Assembly: GCA_963726405.1 (NCBI GenBank)
Contig: CAVSCF010000016.1
Location: 1 to 64,000, forward strand
Direction: 5' to 3'
Source of the DNA: JAOUJD01 sp963726405
GTDB lineage: Bacteria; Pseudomonadota; Gammaproteobacteria; Burkholderiales; Burkholderiaceae_F
Length of the DNA: 64,000 nucleotides
Shown here: positions 46,432-56,219 of the stretch, piece after piece
How positions within the stretch are numbered: the first letter of the stretch is position 1
Layout of the letters: every line of letters starts with the position of its first letter
The notes under the pieces: model-generated
What the model was told of the DNA's origin: nothing
Database searches by the model: none
The model's input: the letters and a program-made list of their open reading frames with translations, nothing else
Position numbers and translations under genes: made by a program

Positions 46432-47808
46432 GTGCCGCGCCGTCACCTGCTGCAACTGGTCTTGATCGTCCTGCTTGGCGCAGCGCTTTCATGCGCGGCC
46501 CATGCGCAGCTTCCGCCGCCACGCCTGGCGAGCGCCGATGAAGCGGCCGCACTCGCATGGCTCAGGAAGTCGGCACGGCCGCTGTCCTCGGAGAGCCCGA
46601 CCGCCGTCGAACTGAAACCGCTGCTCGTTCGCCTGGAGGGGGCGCGCATCGTCGGGATCGGCGAAGCGACGCACGGCTCGCACGAAGACGTCGCATTCAA
46701 GGTGGCGCTGATCAAGGCAATCGCGAGCGCCGGTCGCATCAACGCCGTGGCGTTCATCACGGGCTACCAGGCGGGCAAGCGACTCGACGCCTACGTCGCC
46801 GGAGGAACAGGCACGGCCGCCGAAGCGCTGCGCGAATCGGGTCTGTCGCCGGCGTGGATCACCGAGGATCTCGCCGGCCTGCTCGACTGGCTGCGCCAAT
46901 GGAACGCGGCCCGCAAGGACCGCATCCGGGTGGTCGGGGTCGACGTGCAGGACGTGCTCCGCGATACGCGCACGGCCCTCGAGCTGCTCGCCGCGGTCGA
47001 GCCCGAGGCGGCCGGTCCGCTGCAGGAGCGATGGAAAGAACACCTGACGCTCGAGCAGCTGCGGCGCCCGTTCCCGCAGGTGGCGCGCACCTGGACGCGT
47101 TCGCAGTGGGAATCGTTGTTCGTGGCAGCGCAGGTCATGGAAGACATCCTCGCGAACCCGACGACCCGCCTGAGCCAGTCGCCCGGCTACTCGGACGCGC
47201 GGCACTCGGCGCGCGCGGCACGGCTCGGGTTGCTCGCCTACGAGGTGCCCGACACCGGCACGTCCTCCGGCGGACCCTCGGCAGATTCCGAACTCGCGCG
47301 CGACCTCGCGGTCGGCGAGCAGCTGCTCGCGATCGTCGGCCCGCCGGCCCGCGCCGTCCTGTGGGCCCACGATGCGCAGATCGCCCGCGGAGTCGCGGGA
47401 CAGGCGACCGCGTACTCGACCGGGGACCTGCTGCTCGATCGTCTCGGGTCGGGTTACCGGACCGTCGGTTACGCGTGGCGGCGAGGCGTCTTCCACACGC
47501 TTTCGAGCGACGCCACCGGCGATGTCGAGGTATCCGCCAACTTCACAGCGCACACCGCGACGCTGCCGGCCGATTCCCTCGGCGCATTGCTGGCAAGGAC
47601 CGGGCAGCCGCGCGCCTGGTTCGATCTGTCGGCGTTACCGCGGGCGGCGTGGGCGCAGCGATGGCTGGCGCATCCCTACGAGCGCGGCTGGGTCGGTCTG
47701 GCGATCGGCGGCGAGCGTGCGCCGCCGACGGCGCTGGGCCACGCCTTCGACGTGCTGGTGTTCTTCGACACGATCACGCCATCGCGGCTGCTGCGCGCGA
47801 CGCCGTGA
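46432..47808 (+). CDS. Erythromycin-esterase-like secreted hydrolase
   Basis: 458 residues from a GTG at 46432 (GGAG 8 nt upstream). The signal peptide is LLQLVLIVLLGAALSCAAHA. The Ere-family active-site motif GIGEATHGSHEDVAFK (Glu-x-x-His) sits near residue 78, with VVGVDVQDVL and VLWAHDAQIAR further on supplying the usual Asp/His. EreA/EreB open the macrolide lactone ring with a metal-independent histidine, but most chromosomal members have unknown substrates. An exported form would act in the periplasm. I rate family membership as firm and macrolide activity as untested. Confidence 0.86.
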   Translation: MPRRHLLQLVLIVLLGAALSCAAHAQLPPPRLASADEAAALAWLRKSARPLSSESPTAVELKPLLVRLEGARIVGIGEATHGSHEDVAFKVALIKAIASAGRINAVAFITGYQAGKRLDAYVAGGTGTAAEALRESGLSPAWITEDLAGLLDWLRQWNAARKDRIRVVGVDVQDVLRDTRTALELLAAVEPEAAGPLQERWKEHLTLEQLRRPFPQVARTWTRSQWESLFVAAQVMEDILANPTTRLSQSPGYSDARHSARAARLGLLAYEVPDTGTSSGGPSADSELARDLAVGEQLLAIVGPPARAVLWAHDAQIARGVAGQATAYSTGDLLLDRLGSGYRTVGYAWRRGVFHTLSSDATGDVEVSANFTAHTATLPADSLGALLARTGQPRAWFDLSALPRAAWAQRWLAHPYERGWVGLAIGGERAPPTALGHAFDVLVFFDTITPSRLLRATP

Positions 47809-47812
47809 TTCG

Positions 47813-48451
47813 CTAGTCCGGCCGGAACTCGGCGAGCTTTTCTTGCGCCGATGGCAGGCCATCCACATCGCCGATGACGCTGTCGAGCAGGCCGGTCGCG
47901 ATGTCGTAGACCATCCCGTGCAGAATCAACCGCCGGCCCTGCTTCCATGCGTCGCGCACCGTGGGGTTCAGCGTCAGCTGATAGATCTGCAGGACGACGT
48001 TCAGACGCACCAGGTGCGCCAGACGCGCGCGATCGTCGGGCAGCGCCTCCATCTGCTTCTGATAGCGCAGGTAGAGCAGGCGCACGTTGGCGAGCCAGTG
48101 ATCCACGATGCCGTGGCTCGGCTCCGCCATGGCGGCGGCCACGCCACCGCAGTTCGTATGACCGGTGACGAGGACGTGCTGCACATCGAGCGCGTCGACC
48201 GCGTAGGCCAGCACCGATTGCGCACCGAGATCGACGCCGTGCATCTGGTTCGCGATGTTCCGGTACACGAACATTTCGCCCGGATCGGCGCCGGTGATGT
48301 TCGTGATCGGCACCCGGCTGTCCGAGCAGCCGATCAGCAGGACCGACGGCCGCTGTCCGCCTGCGTGACGCACGAAGAACTCCGGGTCGTGCGCCTTCTT
48401 GTCGGCGGCCCATCGCCGGTTGAAGGCGAGCATCCGCTCGATCGTGTCCAT
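47813..48451 (-). CDS. can: Beta-class carbonic anhydrase
   Basis: 212 residues. Zinc enzyme interconverting CO2 and bicarbonate. The beta-class ligands are present: LLIGCSDSRVP (Cys, with the Asp-Arg dyad) and VTGHTNCGGVAA (His-x-x-Cys). VYRNIANQMHG and ILHGMVYDIATGLL match the E. coli Can type, with lengths alike. Stop codons of this gene and the erythromycin-esterase-like gene lie only 4 bp apart (convergent). Likely a stand-alone housekeeping gene supplying bicarbonate for carboxylations. Confidence 0.96.
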   Translation of the reverse strand: MDTIERMLAFNRRWAADKKAHDPEFFVRHAGGQRPSVLLIGCSDSRVPITNITGADPGEMFVYRNIANQMHGVDLGAQSVLAYAVDALDVQHVLVTGHTNCGGVAAAMAEPSHGIVDHWLANVRLLYLRYQKQMEALPDDRARLAHLVRLNVVLQIYQLTLNPTVRDAWKQGRRLILHGMVYDIATGLLDSVIGDVDGLPSAQEKLAEFRPD

Positions 48452-48527
48452 GGTCCCGCCCGTCCAGTGAGGGTCGTTGCAGGCTACGTTTCACCCATGG
48501 CAGGGTCAAGCCCGCGGTGAAGGACTC

Positions 48528-49661
48528 TCAATCGGCAGGTTCGAGTCGCAGCAGCGATCCGTCGGACGCGTCGCCGAGCAGATAGACGTAGCCGTCAGGC
48601 CCCACTCGAACGTCCCGAACGCGCGGCAACGTTCCCTTCAGCAGGAACTCGTCGGCGACCACGCGCTCGCCGTCCAGTCGCACGCGAATGAGTGCCTGCC
48701 CGCGGAGCGCGCCGATGAGCGCGTCTCCCCGCCAGCGCGGAAACTTGTCGCCTTGATAGAACGCCATGCCCGAGAGGGCGGGCGACGGAATCCAGTACTT
48801 CTGTGGCTGGGCCATGCCCGGCTTCGACGTGCCTTCCCCGATCTTCGTGCCGATCCCGTAGTTCACGCCGTACGTGATCACCGGCCAACCGTAGTTGACA
48901 CCTGCCCGCACCAGGTTCAGCTCGTCGCCGCCCTGCGGCCCGTGCTCGACCGCCCAGAGTTCGCCGGTCACGGGATGCAGCGCCGCGCCCTGGACGTTCC
49001 GATGGCCGAAGCTGAAGATCTCCGGCCGTGCGTTGGGACGATCGAGGAAGGGGTTGCGCGGCGCCGGCCTGCCTTCCTCGGTCAGTCGAAGGATCTTGCC
49101 GCGATGGTCAGCGAGATCCTGCGCACTGTTCTTCTCACCGCGCTCGCCGAGCGTCATGTAGAGCGTCCCGTCCCGATCGAAAACAAGGCGGGATCCGAAG
49201 TGGATACTGGCCGTCGATTTGGGCTGCATCCGGAACAGCACCTGCACCTGCTCCATCCGGTAGTTGCCCGGGCTGCCGGCGAGCTTGCCGCGCGCGAGCT
49301 CCGTTCCGTTCCTGCCGGTGTCGTCCCGCTGCGCGTACGTCCAGTAGACCCATCCGTTCTTCGCGAAGTCGGGATGCGGCACGACGTCCAGCAGCCCGCC
49401 CTGCCCCTGCGCGTCGACGCGCGGCAGGCCCTCCACCGGCTTCGGTTCGAGTCGTCCGTCCTTCGTCAGCACGCGAAGGCGGCCGGGCCTTTCCGTGACG
49501 AGCATGCGGCCGTCGGGGAGGAAGGCAAGCGACCACGGGTGTTCCAGGCCCGAGGCCACTGTCACGAGCCGAATCCGGTGTTCCTGCGTGGCTACCTGCG
49601 CCGTCGCGACGAGCGGCGCGGTCGCGAGCAGGAGGAGCGCGAGAGCGGAAGCGGGAGTCAC
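48528..49661 (-). CDS. PQQ-type soluble aldose sugar dehydrogenase (Asd-like)
   Basis: 377 residues from a GTG at 49661 that has no evident ribosome site. The frame is open much further upstream, so the start is uncertain. The signal peptide is TPASALALLLLATAPLVATA, then ASGLEHPWSLAFLPDGRMLV, GRLRVLTKDG, GLLDVVPHPDFAKNGWVYWTY, HRNVQGAALHPVTGELWAVEHGP and GVNYGWPVITYG. These are the beta-propeller and PQQ/Ca-binding hallmarks of the soluble glucose/aldose dehydrogenase family (periplasmic). It lies 59 bp after the dppF stop on the same strand and could be co-transcribed. No pqq synthesis genes are in the window. Confidence 0.9.
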   Translation of the reverse strand: MTPASALALLLLATAPLVATAQVATQEHRIRLVTVASGLEHPWSLAFLPDGRMLVTERPGRLRVLTKDGRLEPKPVEGLPRVDAQGQGGLLDVVPHPDFAKNGWVYWTYAQRDDTGRNGTELARGKLAGSPGNYRMEQVQVLFRMQPKSTASIHFGSRLVFDRDGTLYMTLGERGEKNSAQDLADHRGKILRLTEEGRPAPRNPFLDRPNARPEIFSFGHRNVQGAALHPVTGELWAVEHGPQGGDELNLVRAGVNYGWPVITYGVNYGIGTKIGEGTSKPGMAQPQKYWIPSPALSGMAFYQGDKFPRWRGDALIGALRGQALIRVRLDGERVVADEFLLKGTLPRVRDVRVGPDGYVYLLGDASDGSLLRLEPAD

Positions 49662-49720
49662 CGGGAAGAACGCAGCAACGACGATGCCGATGGATAAGTG
49701 CGCTGAATGAGGAGCGGCGC

Positions 49721-50767
49721 CTAGATGCGGCCTTCCTCCACGGCATGGCAGGCGGCCTGGCTTTCGCCGCCGGCGTGCCGGTAGACCTTCAACACCGGGG
49801 CCTCGCGCCTGCAGCGTTCGTTCGCGTGCGGACACCGCGGATGGAAGGTGCAGCCGCTGGGAGGGTTGAGCGGGTTGGGCACCTCGCCGCCGACGGGCGT
49901 GCGCGCCCGGCCGGTCATGTCGAGGTCCGGTATGGCGTCGAGCAGCAGCCGCGTGTACGGATGACGCGGCGTCGCGAACAGCGTTCGCCGGGGCGCGAGT
50001 TCGACGATGCGGCCGAGGTACATGACGCCGACCCGGTCGGAGATGTGATGGACCACCGCGAGGTTGTGCGAGATGAACAGGTACGTGAGGCCCATCTCGC
50101 GCTGCAGGTCCTTCATCAGGTTGAGCACCTGCGCCTGCACGGAGACGTCGAGCGCCGACGTGGGCTCGTCGCACACCAGGAACTCGGGCTTGGTGGTCAA
50201 CGCACGGGCGATCGACAGCCGCTGACGCTGCCCGCCCGAAAACTGGTGGGGATACTTGTCCTTGTCCGCCGGCGACAGTCGCACCTGCTGCAGCACCTCG
50301 TCGACGCGCGCCATCCTCTCGTCGCGATCGCTCATCAGCCCGTGCGCATTCAGCGGCTCGGCGATGATGTCCACCACGCGCCAGCGCGGGTTCAGGCTCG
50401 CGTACGGGTCCTGAAAGATCATCTGCAGCTTCTGCCGCAGGCTTCGACCGCCCGGCGTGTTCAGTTCCGCGAGGTCATGCCCGAAGAAGCGGGCGCGGCC
50501 GGCTGTCGGCGTGTACAGGCCCACCAGCAACCGCGCCACCGTCGACTTGCCGCAGCCCGACTCGCCGACGAGCGAAAGCGTTTCTCCGCGCTGGATGTCG
50601 AAGGTGACACCGTCGACCGCGTGCAGCACCGAGCGGCCCTTGCGCTCGAGCACGCGGTTCAGCCATGGCAATGACACGTCGAAGCTCTTCGACAGGCCCT
50701 CGGCCTGCACGATCGCGCTCGACCCCGGCGAAGCGGGCATCGCGTCGTCCTTGAGCACCGCGCTCAT
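49721..50767 (-). CDS. dppF: Dipeptide/oligopeptide ABC transporter ATP-binding protein (DppF-type)
   Basis: 348 residues. Walker A is LVGESGCGKSTVARLL, the Q-loop is MIFQDPYASLNPRW, the signature is HQFSGGQRQRLSIARAL and Walker B is EFLVCDEPTSALDVS. The C-terminal oligopeptide-ABC Cys motif (PSGCTFHPRCPHANERC) may hold an Fe-S cluster, as reported for DppD/OppD relatives. The ATG at 50767 has GGAGG 8 nt upstream and overlaps the stop of the 42-codon repeat frame (ATGA). It energises peptide import together with DppD, DppB, DppC and the binding protein encoded in the same run. Confidence 0.94.
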   Translation of the reverse strand: MSAVLKDDAMPASPGSSAIVQAEGLSKSFDVSLPWLNRVLERKGRSVLHAVDGVTFDIQRGETLSLVGESGCGKSTVARLLVGLYTPTAGRARFFGHDLAELNTPGGRSLRQKLQMIFQDPYASLNPRWRVVDIIAEPLNAHGLMSDRDERMARVDEVLQQVRLSPADKDKYPHQFSGGQRQRLSIARALTTKPEFLVCDEPTSALDVSVQAQVLNLMKDLQREMGLTYLFISHNLAVVHHISDRVGVMYLGRIVELAPRRTLFATPRHPYTRLLLDAIPDLDMTGRARTPVGGEVPNPLNPPSGCTFHPRCPHANERCRREAPVLKVYRHAGGESQAACHAVEEGRI

Positions 50768-50887
50768 GGGACGAACCTCCGCGCTGCGCGCTCCGGGGCG
50801 AGCGCTTCGGAGCGGCCGTGCGCGCTGATGGGACTTACCCTCCGCGCTGCGCGCTCCGGGGTGAGCGCTTCGGAGCGGCCGTGCGCG
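50763..50887. repeat. Tandem duplication of 62/63 bp carrying a ribosome site and start codon
   Basis: Copies at 50763-50824 and 50825-50887 differ at only a few positions plus one indel. Each contains the same CTCCG...CGGAG inverted repeat and an AGCGCT palindrome. On the minus strand each copy ends in GGAGG followed by a start-like triplet. Only the copy at dppF retains ATG. Confidence 0.85.
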
Positions 50888-50888
50888 C

Positions 50889-50892
<4 letters not shown>
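50764..50892 (-). CDS. 42-codon mini-ORF made of two tandem 21-codon repeats, between dppD and dppF
   Basis: The frame opens MSAHGRSEALTPERAARR and repeats SAHGRSEALAPERAARR before ending at 50764. Its ATG (50892) overlaps the dppD stop (ATGA), and its own stop overlaps the dppF ATG (ATGA), so it is inserted seamlessly into the coupled chain, with AAAGGCGG upstream. The second repeat has ATC where the first has ATG. Whether a peptide is made, or the DNA acts as a REP-like spacer that keeps translational coupling, cannot be told from sequence. Confidence 0.45.
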
Positions 50893-51878
<986 letters not shown>

Positions 51879-51882
51879 CCGG

Positions 51883-52299
51883 TCACTTCTTCGGCGCGCC
51901 CGACATGAACTTCTTCCGGCACTCGCCGATGTCCTCCACGGCCTGCACGACCGGTTCCCAGTTGCCGCTCGCGGCGCGGTTCGGAACGTGCGCGACCACG
52001 CGGTAGCGTTTGCACGGCTCGACGTCGATCTCCATCGTCTGCAGCTGGCTGTTCGTCGGCACGCCCGCCGAGGCGAAGCTGACCTCGACCGAGCGCTTGC
52101 CCGGCGCCACCGGGTCCGGCCTCCGGGTATTGCGCGTACTCACGCCGTCGATCCGGTTGATCGAGACCGGCTCCTGCCGCCGGTTCACCGACCGGTCGCC
52201 CGGTTCGATCCTCCCGTACGGCTCGTCGAACTGGCCCGCCACGGCCGGCTGCGCAAGGACCAGTCCGGCCACCACCAACATCCCGATTCGAAGCATCAT
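51883..52299 (-). CDS. Small secreted protein embedded in the peptide-transport operon
   Basis: 138 residues. Two adjacent ATGs (52299 and 52296) follow AGGGGAAG. The signal peptide is MMLRIGMLVVAGLVLAQPAVA and the mature part is about 117 residues. It is basic, with NRRQEPVSINRIDGVSTRN, a strand-rich core VPTNSQLQTMEIDVEPCKRY, and two Cys (EPCKRY and GECRKKF) that could form one disulfide. No family recognised. It lies between dppC and dppD, with only 4 bp to dppD, so it is transcribed with the transporter. A periplasmic accessory role is inferred from location only. Confidence 0.75.
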   Translation of the reverse strand: MMLRIGMLVVAGLVLAQPAVAGQFDEPYGRIEPGDRSVNRRQEPVSINRIDGVSTRNTRRPDPVAPGKRSVEVSFASAGVPTNSQLQTMEIDVEPCKRYRVVAHVPNRAASGNWEPVVQAVEDIGECRKKFMSGAPKK

Positions 52300-52409
52300 T
52301 TCTTCCCCTTTCTGATTGGACACTGCGCGACCGGCTCCTTCCGTCAACGAGCCGCCGGCTGGGCGGCCCGTGGCGCGATGCGCGTCGATGTCGCCAGCCG
52401 TTCGACTCC

Positions 52410-53321
52410 TCACTGCAGCTTCGGGTTCAGTGCGTCGCGCAGCCAGTCGCCCAGCAGGTTGACGGACAGCACGAAGAGCACCAGGGCGAGCCCCGGGAAG
52501 ATTGTGATCCACCACTCCCCGGAAAACAGGAACTCCTGCCCGATGCGGATCAGGGTTCCGAGCGACGGCGTGGTGGGCGGCACGCCGACGCCGAGAAAGG
52601 ACAGCGTCGCCTCCGTGAGCACGGCCGTCGCGATGTGCACCGTGCCCAGCACGAGCACCGGGCCAAGGACGTTCGGCAGCACGTGCCTGCCCATGATCGC
52701 CATCGGCGATACACCGATCACCCGCGCGGCCTGCACGTACTCCTTGTTCTTCTCGACCAGGGTCGAACCGCGCACCGTGCGCGCGTACTGGACCCATCCG
52801 GACAGCGCGATCGCGAGGACCAGAACGAGGTAGGCGACTTCGCTGTGCGATTCGCGCGGCAACGCGGCACGCGCCACGCCGTCGATCAGCAGGGCCACGA
52901 GGATCGCCGGGAACGACAGCATGACGTCACAGATGCGCATGATGAAGGCGTCAACGCGCCCGCCGACATAGCCGGACAGCAGGCCGAGGCCGACACCCAG
53001 GACGATCGACAGCACCACCGACGCCGCGCCGATCGCGAGCGAGATCCGCATCCCGTAGAGAATCGCCGAGTAGACATCCCGGCCCTGGTCGTCGGTGCCG
53101 AGCAGGAACTTCGGCTGGCCGCCTTCCTCCCACGCCGGGGGCAGCGACGCATCGAGGAGGTTCAGCGTCGCGAGGTCGAACGGATTGTGTGGCGCGACCC
53201 ACGCCGCAAACACCGCCGAGAAGACCATCAATATCGCGACCACGGTCGCGCCGATCGCCACAGGCGATTGGCGGAAGCTGTAGGCGACGTCCGAGTCCCA
53301 GAAGCGGGCAAGGGCCTGCAT
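52410..53321 (-). CDS. dppC: Dipeptide/oligopeptide ABC transporter permease (DppC-type)
   Basis: 303 residues. N-terminal OppC-type segment (SFRQSPVAIGATVVAILMVF), a periplasmic loop with LLGTDDQGRDVYSAILYGMR, then the permease core with SLAIGAASVVLSIVLGVGLG, LSFPAILVALLIDGVA, the EAA loop EYVQAARVIGVSPMAIMGRHVLP and a final helix pair (GLALVLFVLSVNLLGDWLRD). Six or so membrane helices. It follows the binding-protein gene by 82 bp and pairs with the DppB-type permease at the head of the operon. Confidence 0.94.
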   Translation of the reverse strand: MQALARFWDSDVAYSFRQSPVAIGATVVAILMVFSAVFAAWVAPHNPFDLATLNLLDASLPPAWEEGGQPKFLLGTDDQGRDVYSAILYGMRISLAIGAASVVLSIVLGVGLGLLSGYVGGRVDAFIMRICDVMLSFPAILVALLIDGVARAALPRESHSEVAYLVLVLAIALSGWVQYARTVRGSTLVEKNKEYVQAARVIGVSPMAIMGRHVLPNVLGPVLVLGTVHIATAVLTEATLSFLGVGVPPTTPSLGTLIRIGQEFLFSGEWWITIFPGLALVLFVLSVNLLGDWLRDALNPKLQ

Positions 53322-53403
53322 CGATGGCCTGCGCGGTGAGTGGTGATTCGTGGATCGGGGCCGGGACCGCGTCGGCGGCCCCGGACCGATCAGCCGGAAG
53401 GAG

Positions 53404-54990
53404 TTACTTCAGCACCATCCACTTCACGAAGATGTCGTTGGAGGGCAGTTGAACCAGGGTCAGGTTCTTCTTCAGGCCCCACGCCAGCGCCTGCTGGTGC
53501 AGCGGGATGTGCCCGACGTCGTCCTGATGCAGCTTCATCGCCTCGCGAATCATGGCGTTGCGCTTGGCCTGATCCGTTTCCGACTGGATCTTCGCCGTCA
53601 GCTCGTCGAGCTTGGGATTGCTGTAACTGCCGAGGTTGAATTGCCCTTGCCCGCCCGCGCCCGGAGTGGCCATCAGCGAGTACAGCGGATCATGCGAATC
53701 GACCGTCGATGGCGTCCACCCGAGCAGATAGAACGACGTGTTGCGCGACAGGATCTTCGGGAAATAGGTCGCCTTGCTCTCGGCGACCAGGTTCACCTTC
53801 ACGCCGATGCGCGCGAGCATCGCGGAAACCGCCTGGCAGATGGCCGCATCGTTGACATACCGATCGTTCGGGCAGTTCATGCCGACCTCGAAGCCCTGCG
53901 GGTACCCGGCTTCGGCCATCAGCTTCTTCGCCGCCTCGACGTCGTACGGCATCCGCTTGTTCAGGTCGGCGGGGAAGCCCGCGACACCCGGTGCCTCCAT
54001 CAGCGCGGTCGGCGTGGCGGCACCGCGCATCACCGTGGTCTTGATCGCCTCGACGTCGATCGCCTGGTAGAAGGCCTGCCGCACCCGCTTGTCCTTGAAC
54101 GGGTTCTTGCCCTTGACGCTGGAGAACTGCAGTTCGTCGCGCTTCTGGTCCATGCCGAGGAAGATCGTGCGCAGTTCCGGGCCCTGCATCACGGTGGCCG
54201 AAGCCGACGAATTGATCCGGGCGACGTCCTGCACCGGCACCGGCTCCATCATGTCGATCTCGCCGGACATCAGCGCGGCCACGCGTGTCGACGCGTTGCC
54301 GATGGGCGTGAAGACGACTTCGTCGATGTTGGTCTCGAGCTTGTCCCAGTACGCCGTGTTGAGGACCAGCACGGTGCGGTTGCCCGGGTCGCGCGACTTG
54401 ACGCGGAACGGGCCGGTGCCGTTCGCCTTGAACGAGGCGGCGTTCTCGATGCCCTTGCGCTTGTCGACCGGCCGCTCGGCCTTGTTATCGATGCACCACT
54501 TCTTGGGCATGATCATCCAGCGCACGAACACGTTCGGCAGGATCGGGTTCGGTGCGTCGGTCACGAAGTCGACGGTGTGATCGTCGATCTTGCGGACCTC
54601 CTTGACGGAGCCGACGTACGCCTTCATGTCGGAGCCGTCGGCCTTCGCGCGTTCATAGGAGAAGATCACGTCGTCCGCCGTGAAGGGCGACCCGTCGTGG
54701 AACTTGACGTTCTTGCGCAGATTGAAGCGCCACACGGTGGGAGCGGTCTGCTTCCATTCCGTGGCGAGCAACGGAACGATCTTCAGGTCCTTCCCGTATC
54801 CGAGCAGGCCCTCGTAGACGTTGCTGAGGAAGGTGAGTTGCAGCGTTTCATTCAGGGAGTGCGGATCGAGCGACAGCGGATCGCCCTGGTTGGCCATCCG
54901 CAATGTCTTGGCCTGGGCGGGCGCCAGGCCGATCAGCAGAGCCGCCGCCAGCCCCAGCGCGACTCGGGCGGTTCGGATTCCAAGGATCAT
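53404..54990 (-). CDS. dppA: Peptide ABC transporter periplasmic binding protein (SBP family 5)
   Basis: 528 residues. The signal peptide ends ALLIGLAPAQA, then KTLRMANQGDPLSLDPHSLN and the family-5 marks WRFNLRKNVKFHDGSPFTADDVIFS, ANGTGPFRVKSRDPGNRTVL, KDKRVRQAFYQAIDVEAI and YDVEAAKKLMAEAGYPQGFE. It binds peptides, or occasionally opines or nickel, for the DppBCDF complex. The ATG at 54990 overlaps the amidohydrolase stop as ATGA. It is a paralogue of the orphan binding protein at 58554-60134. Naming it dppA follows context only. Confidence 0.93.
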   Translation of the reverse strand: MILGIRTARVALGLAAALLIGLAPAQAKTLRMANQGDPLSLDPHSLNETLQLTFLSNVYEGLLGYGKDLKIVPLLATEWKQTAPTVWRFNLRKNVKFHDGSPFTADDVIFSYERAKADGSDMKAYVGSVKEVRKIDDHTVDFVTDAPNPILPNVFVRWMIMPKKWCIDNKAERPVDKRKGIENAASFKANGTGPFRVKSRDPGNRTVLVLNTAYWDKLETNIDEVVFTPIGNASTRVAALMSGEIDMMEPVPVQDVARINSSASATVMQGPELRTIFLGMDQKRDELQFSSVKGKNPFKDKRVRQAFYQAIDVEAIKTTVMRGAATPTALMEAPGVAGFPADLNKRMPYDVEAAKKLMAEAGYPQGFEVGMNCPNDRYVNDAAICQAVSAMLARIGVKVNLVAESKATYFPKILSRNTSFYLLGWTPSTVDSHDPLYSLMATPGAGGQGQFNLGSYSNPKLDELTAKIQSETDQAKRNAMIREAMKLHQDDVGHIPLHQQALAWGLKKNLTLVQLPSNDIFVKWMVLK

Positions 54991-56219
54991 GGTCGTTTCT
55001 CCTGTGAGAGGGTCTGGAGCGGCAGTCGGTGCTCGACCAGCGCCGCAAAGTACGCGGCGCCGAGCGGGATCACGGCGTCGTTGAAATCATATCGGCTGTT
55101 GTGCAGGAAGCAGTTCGAGGGACCGCCGCCCTGCCCCAGGCGAACGTAGCAGCCGGGTTTCTCCTGCAGCATGAACGCGAAGTCTTCCGCACCCATGCTC
55201 GGCGGCAGGTCGCGAATCACGTTGTCCTGGCCTACCAGCTTCACGGCGACGTCGCCGGCGAAGCGGGCCTGCGCCGCGTGATTGATCGTCGCCGGATAGA
55301 TGCGTTCGTACGTCGTCTTGCCCTCGGCGCCGAACGCGCGCGCGGTGGATTCCACCAGCTCCGACAGGCGCTGCTCGATGAGTTCCTGTACGTCGGCCTT
55401 GAAGGTGCGCACGGTACCGGTCAGCTTGGCCTCCCGCGGGACGACGGAAAAGGCCGCGAGGTTGCCGGCGTGTATGGCGCACAGGCTGAGCACGGCGCTG
55501 TCGATGGGCGCCACGTTGCGCGCCACGATCGACTGCGCGGCGGTGACGATGTGCGCGGCCGCCAGCACCGGGTCGAAGAGCAGGTGCGGATGGGCGCCGT
55601 GCCCCCCCTTTCCGCATACGCTGATTTCCACCCGGTCCGCGGCCGCCATCATCGGTCCGCTGTTCAGTCCGATCTTTCCGGCGGGCAGGCCCGGCCAGTT
55701 GTGCAGGGCGTAAACCTCGTCCGCCGGGAAGCGAACGAACAACCCGTCGTCGATCATCGCCTTGGCGCCGGCGAAACCTTCCTCGCCCGGCTGGAAGATC
55801 AGGTAGGCGGTGCCGTCGAAGTCGCGGGTCTCCGCCAGGTACCGGGCCGCGCCGAGCAGGATCGTGACGTGGCCGTCGTGGCCGCACCCGTGCATCAGTT
55901 CCGGTTTCGTCGATCGGTGCGCGAACTCGTTCTCCTCGACCATCGGCAGCGCATCCATGTCGGCGCGCAGGGCGATCGAGCGCGCGGTCCGCTGCCCCTT
56001 GCCACGGATGACGCCCACCACACCGGTCCGGCCGATCCCCGTGTGCACTTCGATGCCGAATCCCTTCAGCCGCTCGGCCACCAGCGCCGCGGTGCGGTGC
56101 TCCTCGAAGCCGATCTCCGGATTGGCGTGAAGGTCGCGCCGGAACTCGGTCAGCCCTTCGTGATGCGGCAGGATCGCCGCCAGCGGGCCGCGCAGTGACG
56201 CGCCGAGGTAGGTGCCCAT
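54987..56219 (-). CDS. M20D amidohydrolase within the peptide operon
   Basis: 410 residues. Metal-dependent amidohydrolase: LTEFRRDLHANPEIGFEEHR, ALRADMDALPMVEENEF, LMHGCGHDGHVTILLG (metal ligands), IFQPGEEGFAGAKAMI (catalytic Glu pair), ALHNWPGLPAG, SMGAEDFAFMLQEKPG and NCFLHNSRYDFND. The ATG at 56219 shares one base with the dppB stop (TGATG), and its stop overlaps the binding-protein start. Being coupled between permease and binding-protein genes, it most likely hydrolyses an imported N-acyl amino acid or small peptide in the cytoplasm. No signal peptide is seen. Confidence 0.93.
   Translation of the reverse strand: MGTYLGASLRGPLAAILPHHEGLTEFRRDLHANPEIGFEEHRTAALVAERLKGFGIEVHTGIGRTGVVGVIRGKGQRTARSIALRADMDALPMVEENEFAHRSTKPELMHGCGHDGHVTILLGAARYLAETRDFDGTAYLIFQPGEEGFAGAKAMIDDGLFVRFPADEVYALHNWPGLPAGKIGLNSGPMMAAADRVEISVCGKGGHGAHPHLLFDPVLAAAHIVTAAQSIVARNVAPIDSAVLSLCAIHAGNLAAFSVVPREAKLTGTVRTFKADVQELIEQRLSELVESTARAFGAEGKTTYERIYPATINHAAQARFAGDVAVKLVGQDNVIRDLPPSMGAEDFAFMLQEKPGCYVRLGQGGGPSNCFLHNSRYDFNDAVIPLGAAYFAALVEHRLPLQTLSQEKRP

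Noticed and set aside
46432..48451. An antibiotic-resistance island (erythromycin-esterase-like gene, nucleotidyltransferase, penicillin acylase family)
   Set aside because: The three genes are far apart, carry ordinary chromosomal composition, have no mobile elements nearby, and belong to families with many non-resistance members.
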